Assembly: GCA_029077775.1 (NCBI GenBank)
Contig: JAQNCU010000104.1
Span: forward strand, 1-8,642
Source of the DNA: Acidocella sp.
GTDB taxonomy: Bacteria; Pseudomonadota; Alphaproteobacteria; Acetobacterales; Acetobacteraceae
Direction of reading: 5' to 3'
DNA: 8,642 nt
Program-made: the position numbers and the translations under genes
Shown: one piece after another, positions 1-6,029 of the stretch
Position numbering within the stretch: the first letter of the stretch is position 1
Layout of the letters: each line of letters begins with the position of its first letter
Notes under the pieces: generated by a model
What the model was told of the DNA's origin: nothing
Database searches by the model: none
The model's input: only the letters and a program-made list of their open reading frames with translations

Positions 1-849
1 TCAGCCAACGTCAACCAATCTTGTCATAGACCGGTGTAAACCGTCCGTCACGGTAGCCGCCATAAAATTATTCGCCAGGACCAGCGCCTCTCTTGCTGTC
101 ACCGCCATCGCATCGGCACCAAGGAATCGAGCCCGCTCAACATCATGAGACACGGCATAACCGCCGATCATTAAAAACACGTTCCGGTTGCACGATGCGC
201 GCCGTAACGCCCGGATACAGGCAGGCAAGCCGCGCAGCCAGCGGTCGGACGAGATCGACAACCCGATCACATCGAACCATTCGCCACGCACTAAATACAA
301 AAGCCGGGATCGCGCGATCGCCGGGCCGGAGCGGACGCACCACCCATCCTCGCGGAACGCATCAGCCACCATATCCGCGCCGAAGCGGTGCTGCTCACCC
401 GGTACGGGCATCACCAGAACCCTGTTGTCACAACCGTGCAGGGCACAGGCGGAACTGGCGGTTTCTTTCATGATCTGGTCCATGCGGAACACGCCGAGCG
501 TGACCGTCATGAAGTCGCACTCATCACGTACCCACATCTCACCCAGCATTTGCGCCGCCGGAAGCAACAGCCCGGATAACAGGGCGTCACGGCCACCAGA
601 CTGCACGATCACCCGGTCGGCGATGGCGCTCAAACGCTCCGTGTCGTCCTCGATCACCAAGGCCAAAAAGGCGGCGATGTCGGCGCGGTTTGGTTGCCCA
701 AGTAAAGGTGGCGGGCTCAACAGACTTGGCAGCACTTCACTCTCGGCGGCCTGGGTCAACAAAGCGGCCCAGGCTGGCGTGAGCCGCGCCTGAAGTGCCG
801 CTTGCGCGGTTTTGAAAGCGATCTCAGAGGTTTCCAAGCCAATATCCAT
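1..849 (-). CDS. ppaA: PpaA/AerR-type B12-binding regulator of photosynthesis genes
   Basis: This is a complete 282-residue protein whose stop codon lies exactly at the window edge. The middle (about residues 97-127) has the pattern LGEMW-x2-D-x3-F-x-TVTLG-x2-R typical of PpaA/AerR proteins. It is followed by a B12-binding (SCHIC-type) domain with EQHRFG at 152-157, a form of the DxHxxG cobalamin motif in which His154 would be the lower axial ligand. SISS (about 198-201) and IGG (about 226-228) fit the remaining cofactor-pocket loops. In Rhodobacter, AerR/PpaA binds cobalamin and modulates the repressor CrtJ/PpsR, which controls bch, crt and puc genes. Its position next to and divergent from bchF is the classical one, and ppsR would be expected just beyond the left edge. 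The start is supported by GGGAG (plus-strand bases 856-860) six bases upstream. The name rests on motifs and synteny; whether the ligand is cobalamin or heme cannot be told from sequence. Confidence 0.88.
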   Translation of the reverse strand: MDIGLETSEIAFKTAQAALQARLTPAWAALLTQAAESEVLPSLLSPPPLLGQPNRADIAAFLALVIEDDTERLSAIADRVIVQSGGRDALLSGLLLPAAQMLGEMWVRDECDFMTVTLGVFRMDQIMKETASSACALHGCDNRVLVMPVPGEQHRFGADMVADAFREDGWCVRSGPAIARSRLLYLVRGEWFDVIGLSISSDRWLRGLPACIRALRRASCNRNVFLMIGGYAVSHDVERARFLGADAMAVTAREALVLANNFMAATVTDGLHRSMTRLVDVG

Positions 850-895
850 TCATGACTCCCGCTCTTGCGCCGATGATGATCAACCTCATTCCGCG

Positions 896-913
896 TGTCA
901 AGTTTTATTGACG
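896..913 (+). promoter_or_regulatory. PpsR/CrtJ-like operator, site 1
   Basis: TGTCAAGTTTTATTGACG matches the known PpsR/CrtJ target TGT-N12-ACA except for the last base (ACG). It is the left half of the dyad centred on 917 and overlaps the minus-strand TTGACA box that may serve ppaA. It shares TGTCAA-N6-TTGACG architecture with sites 2 and 3, which supports a real protein-binding motif. Confidence 0.6.
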
Positions 914-920
914 GTCACTA

Positions 921-938
921 CGTAATATAAACTTGACA
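921..938 (-). promoter_or_regulatory. PpsR/CrtJ-like operator, site 2
   Basis: On the minus strand this reads TGTCAAGTTTATATTACG, again TGT-N12-ACG. It is the mirror copy of site 1, 25 bp away centre to centre, which would suit cooperative binding of two dimers. It contains the plus-strand TTGACA (933-938), the best -35 candidate for the bchF operon. Confidence 0.6.
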
Positions 939-1003
939 CATCCGGGCGCTCAGCATTAGCCTTCGGGGTGTCGGTAGAATGGCGACAGGTGAGCTGAAAG
1001 GCG

Positions 1004-1021
1004 TGTCAACAAATGTTTACG
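1004..1021 (+). promoter_or_regulatory. PpsR/CrtJ-like operator, site 3, over the bchF start
   Basis: TGTCAACAAATGTTTACG has the same TGTCAA-N6-TTKACG form as sites 1 and 2 and a G before the TGT, as they do. It spans the ATG annotated as the bchF start (1013-1015), about 100 bp downstream of site 1. Known PpsR/CrtJ targets often come as two sites separated by distances that allow looping, so pairing with sites 1 and 2 is plausible but inferred. Confidence 0.5.
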
Positions 1022-1588
1022 CGGTTATTTAATCAACTTTTAGGGTCCGTGGATTGCTGCCCCTGGGTGGGGCACGCCTATGGGCACAGATCACCGGTGG
1101 CGAAAAAATTCGCCCGCCCCTTCCTGTACAGCCCGGCTGAGCGCAGGCGGCGCGATGCCACGGCCTGGACGATGGTGCAGGGCGTTCTCGCCCCCGTTCA
1201 GTTCGCGGTGTTTCTTTTCAGCCTGGGATGTGTGGTCCATTATCTGGCGACCGGCCAAGGCTTGGGGCTCGCCACGGGCTCGATCCTGCTGAAAACCGGC
1301 TGCCTTTATACCATCATGATCACGGGCGCGTTGTGGGAAAAAAAGGTTTTCGGGCAATATCTTCTTGCCCCCGCCTTTTTCTGGGAGGATATTTTCTCCT
1401 TCGCCGTTATCGCGCTGCACACCACTTATCTCATCGTCCTCATCGGCCATCTGGCCCCGCCGCATGTGCAGATGCTGATCGCGCTGGCCGCCTATGCCAC
1501 GTATTTGTTCAATGCGATGCAATTCATCATGAAGCTGCGCGCCGCACGGCTTGAGCAACGCTTGTCGCCGGTGGGTGCGGCCCTGTGA
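1013..1588 (+). CDS. bchF: 3-vinyl bacteriochlorophyllide hydratase BchF
   Basis: This enzyme hydrates the C3 vinyl group of (bacterio)chlorophyllide to hydroxyethyl, a step toward the acetyl group of bacteriochlorophyll a. The conserved core starts near residue 38 (LYSPAERRRRDATAWTMVQG) and has about four hydrophobic membrane segments. It includes LLKTGCLYTIMITGALWEK, the APAFFWED-x-FS motif, an ALHTTYL segment and ALAAYATY near the C-terminus. The 191-residue reading includes roughly 30 poorly conserved N-terminal residues. ATG at 1013 has AAAGG 11 nt upstream, a mediocre ribosome site. In-frame GTG codons at 1049 (preceded by AGGG), 1067 and 1097 are alternatives giving lengths closer to the usual 160-180 residues. 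The start is therefore uncertain, while the identity is not. It is the first gene of the operon, and its TGA overlaps the GTG start of bchN. Presence of bchF points to bacteriochlorophyll a production. Confidence 0.93.
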   Translation: MFTRLFNQLLGSVDCCPWVGHAYGHRSPVAKKFARPFLYSPAERRRRDATAWTMVQGVLAPVQFAVFLFSLGCVVHYLATGQGLGLATGSILLKTGCLYTIMITGALWEKKVFGQYLLAPAFFWEDIFSFAVIALHTTYLIVLIGHLAPPHVQMLIALAAYATYLFNAMQFIMKLRAARLEQRLSPVGAAL

Positions 1589-2859
1589 ACCAGATCACCC
1601 CGATCGCCGAAGCTGCGGGATGCACCCAGTCCCCCGTATTGCGCGAACGCGGACAGCGGGAGGTGTTTTGCGGGCTTACCGGCATTGTCTGGCTGCACCG
1701 CCGCATCCAGGATGCGTTTTTCCTCGTCGTCGGCTCGCGGACCTGCGCGCATCTGCTGCAATCCGCCGCCGGGGTGATGATTTTCGCCGAGCCCCGATTC
1801 GCTACCGCGATCATCGATGAGCGTGACCTGGCGGGCATTTCCGATGCCAATGACGAGCTTGATCGCGTGGTTGGTCGCCTTGTTTCGCGCCGCCCAGACA
1901 TCAAAATGCTGTTCCTCGTCGGCTCCTGCCCATCTGAGGTGATCAAGCTCGATCTCTCCCGCGCTGCCATCCGGCTGAACAAGTCACTGGGCCCTGATCT
2001 GCGGGTATTGTCATATTCCGGCAGCGGGATCGAGACCACCTTCACCGAGGGCGAGGATGCCTGCCTGGCCGCCCTGGTGCCGGAACTGCCCGCCAGCGAT
2101 GCCGCCCGGCTTATGATCGTCGGCACTTTGGCTGAAATTGTCGAAGACCAGTTCACGCGCCTGTTTACCGAGCTCGGCATCAAAAATGTCGGGTTTCTGC
2201 CCGCGCGCCAAGCCGCCATGATGCCATCGGTCGGGCGTGGTACGAAATTTCTGCTCGCCCAGCCATTTCTCGCGGGTACAGCCTTGGGCCTCGAACGTCG
2301 TGGTGCTTCGCGCATCGCCGCCCCGTTTCCGCTGGGGGTTGAGGGTACCACGGCGTGGTTCACCGCCGCCGCGCGTAGCTTCGGCATCGCGGATGCCCAC
2401 ATCGCGGCGGTGCTCAAGGCCCCAGCCGAGCGCGCACAGCACGCTTTGGCCCGCCAGCGCGCCACCTTGGCGGGTAATAAAATCATGTTTTTCCCCGACA
2501 GCCAGTTGGAAATTCCGCTCGCCCGCTTTCTCTCCCGTGAACTGGGCATGGTTCTGGCCGAAATCGGCACGCCGTTTCTGCACCGCGAACACATGGCCGA
2601 GGAACTCGCTTTGCTGCCGGGCGGGACTTTTCTCTCTGAAGGCCAGGACGTCGAAAAGCAGCTGGACCGCTGCCGTGCCGCCGCACCTGATTTGGTGGTC
2701 TGTGGCATGGGGCTGGCCAACCCGCTCGAAGCTGAGGGCTTTACCACGAAATGGTCGATCGAACTGGTGTTCACGCCCGTCCAGGGTTTTGAACAAGCCG
2801 CCGATCTGGCCGAGCTTTTTGCCCGACCGCTGCGGCGGCGCGCGATGTTGCGGGTGTGA
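1585..2859 (+). CDS. bchN: Dark-operative protochlorophyllide reductase subunit BchN
   Basis: BchN pairs with BchB to form the catalytic NB component that reduces ring D of protochlorophyllide without light, receiving electrons from BchL. The protein is 424 residues, the normal length, and is related to nitrogenase NifD. Three cysteines expected to bind the NB [4Fe-4S] cluster are visible: Cys29 (FCGLTG), Cys54 (SRTCAHLL) and Cys115 (VGSCPSEVIKLDL). The spacing matches Cys26/51/112 of Rhodobacter capsulatus exactly, shifted by three. The start is a GTG overlapping the bchF stop (GTGA), so translation is probably coupled to bchF; the upstream GGTGGG is only a weak ribosome site. The C-terminal part (FSLEGQDVEKQ-like and GMGLANPLEAEGFTTKWSIE segments) is intact. 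A 46-nt gap separates it from bchB. Confidence 0.97.
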   Translation: MNQITPIAEAAGCTQSPVLRERGQREVFCGLTGIVWLHRRIQDAFFLVVGSRTCAHLLQSAAGVMIFAEPRFATAIIDERDLAGISDANDELDRVVGRLVSRRPDIKMLFLVGSCPSEVIKLDLSRAAIRLNKSLGPDLRVLSYSGSGIETTFTEGEDACLAALVPELPASDAARLMIVGTLAEIVEDQFTRLFTELGIKNVGFLPARQAAMMPSVGRGTKFLLAQPFLAGTALGLERRGASRIAAPFPLGVEGTTAWFTAAARSFGIADAHIAAVLKAPAERAQHALARQRATLAGNKIMFFPDSQLEIPLARFLSRELGMVLAEIGTPFLHREHMAEELALLPGGTFLSEGQDVEKQLDRCRAAAPDLVVCGMGLANPLEAEGFTTKWSIELVFTPVQGFEQAADLAELFARPLRRRAMLRV

Positions 2860-2905
2860 TCATGACGATGTCGCGCACCCTCGCCACCGCATCCGGAGAT
2901 ACCGC

Positions 2906-4435
2906 ATGCAACTAGCCCTCTGGACCTATGAAGGCCCGCCGCATATCGGCGCAATGCGCATCGCCACGGCGATGACCGGCGTGCATTACGTCATCCACGC
3001 GCCGCAGGGCGATACCTATGCAGATCTGTTGTTCACGATGATCGAGCGCCGGGATGCCCGCCCGCCGGTCACCTATACCACGTTCCAGGCGCGTGACCTC
3101 GGCGGTGATACCGCGACGCTGTTTAAAACCGCCGTGGCGGAGGCGTATGCAAGGTTTCAGCCCCAGGCCATGCTGGTGGGCGCATCCTGCACCGCCGAGC
3201 TTATCCAGGATGACCCGGGCGGCCTCGCTTTGGCGCTTGGCCTGCCGATCCCCGTGGTGCCGCTGGAATTGCCCGCCTATCAGCGCAAGGAAACCTATGG
3301 CGCGTCTGAGACATTCTACCGTCTCGTCCGCGCCTGCGTATCCTCAACCCCGACCGCAACCACGGGCGCGCCGGTAAGTTGCAATATCCTAGGGCCCACG
3401 GCACTCGGCTTTCGCCATCGCGACGATGTAACCGAGGTTACGCGGCTGCTCGAAGGTTTAGGCGTCGCCGTCAACGTGGTCGCACCTCTCGGCGCCTCGC
3501 CCGCTGATTTGGCGCGTATCCCGGAAGCCACCTTCAACATCGTGCTCTACCCCGAGACCGCGCTGACCACCGCGATGTGGCTGGAGCGTCAATTCGGCCA
3601 GAAATTCGTCAACATTCCCCCGATCGGCGTGGGTGCAACGCGTGATTTCATTAAGGCCGTCGCCGCTCTCGCCGGGATCGACGCCACCGAATACATGACC
3701 CGCCACACATCGCGGCTGGTCTGGTATTCGCGCTCCATCGACTCGACATACCTGACCGCCAAGCGCGTGTTCATTTTCGGCGATGCCACCCACGCCATCG
3801 CCCTGGCGCGCGTCGCGTCTGAGGAATTGGGCTACGAGGTCGTCGGGCTCGGCACCTATGCCCGTGAATTCGCGCGCGAGGTTCGCGCCGCCGCCGCCTT
3901 GTATAATGTCGAGCCGCTGATCTCGGATGATTATCTGGATGTGGAAGCCGCGATCAAGGCCGCCAGCCCGGCGCTGGTGCTGGGCACGCAGATGGAACGC
4001 CACATCGCCAAGCGCCTCGGCATTCCCTGCGCCGTGATATCGGCCCCTGTGCATGTGCAGGATTTCCCGGCGCGCTATTCGCCCGTGATGGGGTTTGAGG
4101 GCGCGAACGTCTTGTTCGACACACTCACCCACCCGCTGATGATGGGGCTGGAGGAACATCTCCTCGGCATGTTCCGTGAAGATTTTGAGTTCTCGGGCGA
4201 TACCGCGCCGTCTCATTTGGGCGGCGGCACCATTGTCGCGCCCCAGGCCGAGATCAAAGCCGATGCCGCGACATGGGATATCGAGGCTGAGCGCGAGCTG
4301 CGTAAAATTCCGTTCTTCGTACGCGGCAAAGCCCGGCGGAATACCGAAACCTATGCGGCCCAGCAAAATCTTCGCGTCATAAAAATCGAAACGCTCTACG
4401 ACGCCAAAGCCTATTTTTCAGGAGACGCGGCATGA
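2906..4435 (+). CDS. bchB: Dark-operative protochlorophyllide reductase subunit BchB
   Basis: BchB is the second catalytic subunit of the light-independent reductase. The 509-residue protein begins MQLALWTYEGPPHIG and has Asp36 (HAPQGD), the unusual aspartate ligand of the NB iron-sulfur cluster. Other family signatures are GASCTAELIQDDPGG (about 92-106), YSRSIDSTYLT with Asp279 (a likely counterpart of the catalytic Asp274 of R. capsulatus, assigned from memory) and FIFGDATHAIA. A small C-terminal domain (about 455-505) contains IPFFVRGKARRNTE and ETLYDAKAYF, as expected for intact BchB. The frame is open far upstream, but ATG at 2906 is chosen because GGAGA lies six bases before it and the protein aligns with the family from that Met. 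Its TGA overlaps the bchL ATG (ATGA). In related clusters bchH would follow; here bchL does. Confidence 0.97.
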   Translation: MQLALWTYEGPPHIGAMRIATAMTGVHYVIHAPQGDTYADLLFTMIERRDARPPVTYTTFQARDLGGDTATLFKTAVAEAYARFQPQAMLVGASCTAELIQDDPGGLALALGLPIPVVPLELPAYQRKETYGASETFYRLVRACVSSTPTATTGAPVSCNILGPTALGFRHRDDVTEVTRLLEGLGVAVNVVAPLGASPADLARIPEATFNIVLYPETALTTAMWLERQFGQKFVNIPPIGVGATRDFIKAVAALAGIDATEYMTRHTSRLVWYSRSIDSTYLTAKRVFIFGDATHAIALARVASEELGYEVVGLGTYAREFAREVRAAAALYNVEPLISDDYLDVEAAIKAASPALVLGTQMERHIAKRLGIPCAVISAPVHVQDFPARYSPVMGFEGANVLFDTLTHPLMMGLEEHLLGMFREDFEFSGDTAPSHLGGGTIVAPQAEIKADAATWDIEAERELRKIPFFVRGKARRNTETYAAQQNLRVIKIETLYDAKAYFSGDAA

Positions 4436-5358
4436 ACCATATCGCCAATCAGAGCATCGCCGAAAAACTGCGCGGCGCCAGTTGCGGCACGTCATGCGGT
4501 GATGGTGAGGGAAGTGTACAGATCGCGCTCGACCCCGCGCTGCAAATCGGTGGCGCCAAGGTGTTCGCCGTGTATGGCAAAGGCGGCATCGGCAAGAGCA
4601 CGACATCGTCGAACCTCTCCGCGGCATTCTCAAAAATTGGCAAGCGGGTTCTGCAGATCGGGTGCGACCCCAAGCATGATTCCACGTTCACTTTGACCAA
4701 GCGGCTGGTCCCGACCGTGATCGATGCGCTGGAGGCGGTGGATTTCCACCCCGAGGAATTGCGTGTCGAGGATTTTGTATATTCCGGTTACGGCGGCGTG
4801 AAATGCGTCGAGGCTGGCGGCCCTCCGGCGGGCACCGGCTGCGGCGGGTATGTCGTTGGCCAGACCGTCAAATTGCTGAAAGAGCATCATCTGCTCGAAG
4901 ATTCCGATGTTGTGATCTTTGATGTTCTGGGCGATGTGGTCTGCGGCGGGTTCGCCGCACCGCTGCAACATGCCGAGCGTGCGCTGATCGTCACGGCCAA
5001 TGATTTTGACAGCATCTTCGCGATGAACCGTATCGTCGCGGCGATCGCCGCAAAATCGAAAAACTACCAGGTGCGCCTGGGCGGCGTGATCGCCAATCGC
5101 TCCGCCGCGACCGACCAGCTCGATAAATATAACGCCGCCACCGGCCTCTCGACCCTGGCACGCTTCCCGGATCTCGACATTATCCGACAGAGCCGTTTGA
5201 AAAAATCGGTGCTGTTCGAGATGGAGGACAGCCCCGCCTTGCGCGCCGTGCAGGCGGAGTATCTCAGCCTCGCTGAGGCGCTGTGGGCCGGTGTCGCGCC
5301 GCTCGCCGCCGTGCCGCTGAAAGACCGAGACATCTTCGACCTGCTGGGGTTCGAATGA
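4432..5358 (+). CDS. bchL: Protochlorophyllide reductase iron protein BchL
   Basis: BchL is the ATP-dependent electron donor to BchN-BchB, homologous to nitrogenase NifH. The 308-residue protein has the P-loop GKGGIGKS (49-56), the GCDPKHDST switch segment (77-85), and the two cysteines that bridge a [4Fe-4S] cluster between monomers: Cys137 (GTGCGG) and Cys171 (DVLGDVVCGGF). It is about ten residues longer at the N-terminus than the Rhodobacter protein (297 residues, from memory). That tail carries Cys18 and Cys22 just before the conserved DGEGS. The start is well supported: AGGAGA at 4420-4425 lies six bases before ATG 4432, which overlaps the bchB stop. It ends in ATGATG, overlapping bchM. 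Direct adjacency to bchB is unusual because bchH is missing between them. Confidence 0.98.
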   Translation: MNHIANQSIAEKLRGASCGTSCGDGEGSVQIALDPALQIGGAKVFAVYGKGGIGKSTTSSNLSAAFSKIGKRVLQIGCDPKHDSTFTLTKRLVPTVIDALEAVDFHPEELRVEDFVYSGYGGVKCVEAGGPPAGTGCGGYVVGQTVKLLKEHHLLEDSDVVIFDVLGDVVCGGFAAPLQHAERALIVTANDFDSIFAMNRIVAAIAAKSKNYQVRLGGVIANRSAATDQLDKYNAATGLSTLARFPDLDIIRQSRLKKSVLFEMEDSPALRAVQAEYLSLAEALWAGVAPLAAVPLKDRDIFDLLGFE

Positions 5359-6029
5359 TGCAGGCTGGCACGTATCAGGAACGCCGGGGCGAGATCGAAA
5401 CCTATTTCGACCAGACCGCGATGACCGCCTGGGCGAAGCTGACCAGTACCGCGCCGGTCAGTGGCATCCGCGCGAAAGTCCGTGCGGGACGTGACGAGAT
5501 GCGCAACACGCTGCTGTCATGGCTGCCAGCCGACATGACCGGCCTGCGCCTGTTAGATGCGGGGGCAGGTACCGGGGCTTTGGCGATGGCCGCGGCGGCG
5601 CGCGGTGCCGAGGTCGTCGCCATCGACCTGTCGCCGGCACTCATCGCCCTGGCCGCCGAACGCGCCGCGTTGAGCCCCTATGCCAACAATATCAAATTTC
5701 ATGCGGGCGATATGCTCGATCCGGCCTATGGGCGGTTCGACTACGTGGTCTGCATGGACAGCATCATCCATTATGCCGCACCGGATGCCATCGCGGCGCT
5801 CCGCCAGCTCGCCGCGCGTACCAGCCGCGCCGTGTTGTTCACCTTCGCGCCGCGCACATTGTTTTTGGGCAGCCTGCTGAGCATCGGCAAAATGCTGCCG
5901 CGCCGGGATCGTTCGCCGATGATCGAACCGCAGAGCGAGGCCAATCTGCGGCGGGTCTTCGCCATTGGCCGTTCACACCGGGTTTCCGCCAGTTTTTACA
6001 TCAGCCAGGCCATGGAGTTGCCATTATGA
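5355..6029 (+). CDS. bchM: Mg-protoporphyrin IX methyltransferase BchM
   Basis: BchM transfers a methyl group from S-adenosylmethionine to the C13 propionate of Mg-protoporphyrin IX, the step after Mg chelation. The protein is 224 residues, the usual family length. SAM motif I is LLDAGAGTG (66-74), with the acidic residue Asp91 (VVAIDLSP) that would bind the ribose. DYVVCMDSIIHY further on is the family's motif around the active site, and the N-terminal YFDQTAMTAWAKL segment is also typical. ATG at 5355 overlaps the bchL stop. A second ATG follows at once (5358), so either Met could start the protein. The frame is open upstream to 5283, but that part is bchL read in another frame. The stop overlaps lhaA. 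Its substrate requires Mg-chelatase, whose BchH subunit is not encoded here. Confidence 0.96.
   Translation: MMQAGTYQERRGEIETYFDQTAMTAWAKLTSTAPVSGIRAKVRAGRDEMRNTLLSWLPADMTGLRLLDAGAGTGALAMAAAARGAEVVAIDLSPALIALAAERAALSPYANNIKFHAGDMLDPAYGRFDYVVCMDSIIHYAAPDAIAALRQLAARTSRAVLFTFAPRTLFLGSLLSIGKMLPRRDRSPMIEPQSEANLRRVFAIGRSHRVSASFYISQAMELPL

Larger units (their letters stand above)
850..1012. promoter_or_regulatory. Divergent ppaA-bchF control region
   Basis: This is the only sizeable non-coding stretch in the window, and it is more AT-rich than its surroundings. It contains a dyad centred on base 917: GTGTCAAGTTT at 895-905 is repeated in inverted form as AAACTTGACAC at 929-939, with inner ACG (911-913) and CGT (921-923) also symmetric. 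Each arm contains a perfect TTGACA, facing outward: 933-938 toward bchF and 901-896 toward ppaA. These could be the -35 elements of two divergent promoters. On the ppaA side CATCAT lies 17 bp downstream as a modest -10 (4 of 6 matches). No good -10 is visible on the bchF side. Because the -35 boxes lie inside PpsR-like sites, repressor binding would be expected to block RNA polymerase in both directions; that is inference. Confidence 0.65.

Noticed and set aside
188..793. Plus-strand open frame of 201 codons opposite ppaA
   Set aside because: Composition is typical of a shadow frame, and the opposite strand encodes a motif-bearing PpaA/AerR protein.
2237..2905. Upstream extension of the bchB frame, giving a 732-residue fusion protein
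   Set aside because: This part is bchN read in another frame; BchB homology begins exactly at Met 2906, which has a good ribosome site.
1527..2954. Long minus-strand open frame of 475 codons opposite bchN
   Set aside because: It lies antisense to a fully conserved BchN, has a low-complexity composition rich in Arg, Ser and Ala typical of GC-rich shadow frames, and shows no recognisable domain.
3458..4366. Minus-strand open frame of 302 codons opposite bchB
   Set aside because: Shadow of the conserved bchB gene; its composition (Gly, Arg, His rich) and lack of motifs argue against a real protein.
5283..5354. Longer BchM start at 5283
   Set aside because: The added residues are bchL read in another frame, and the ATG at 5355 gives the normal family length with the usual stop-start overlap.
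5519..6025. Upstream extension of the lhaA frame
   Set aside because: It is bchM read out of frame; LhaA-like sequence starts at ATG 6026, which overlaps the bchM stop.
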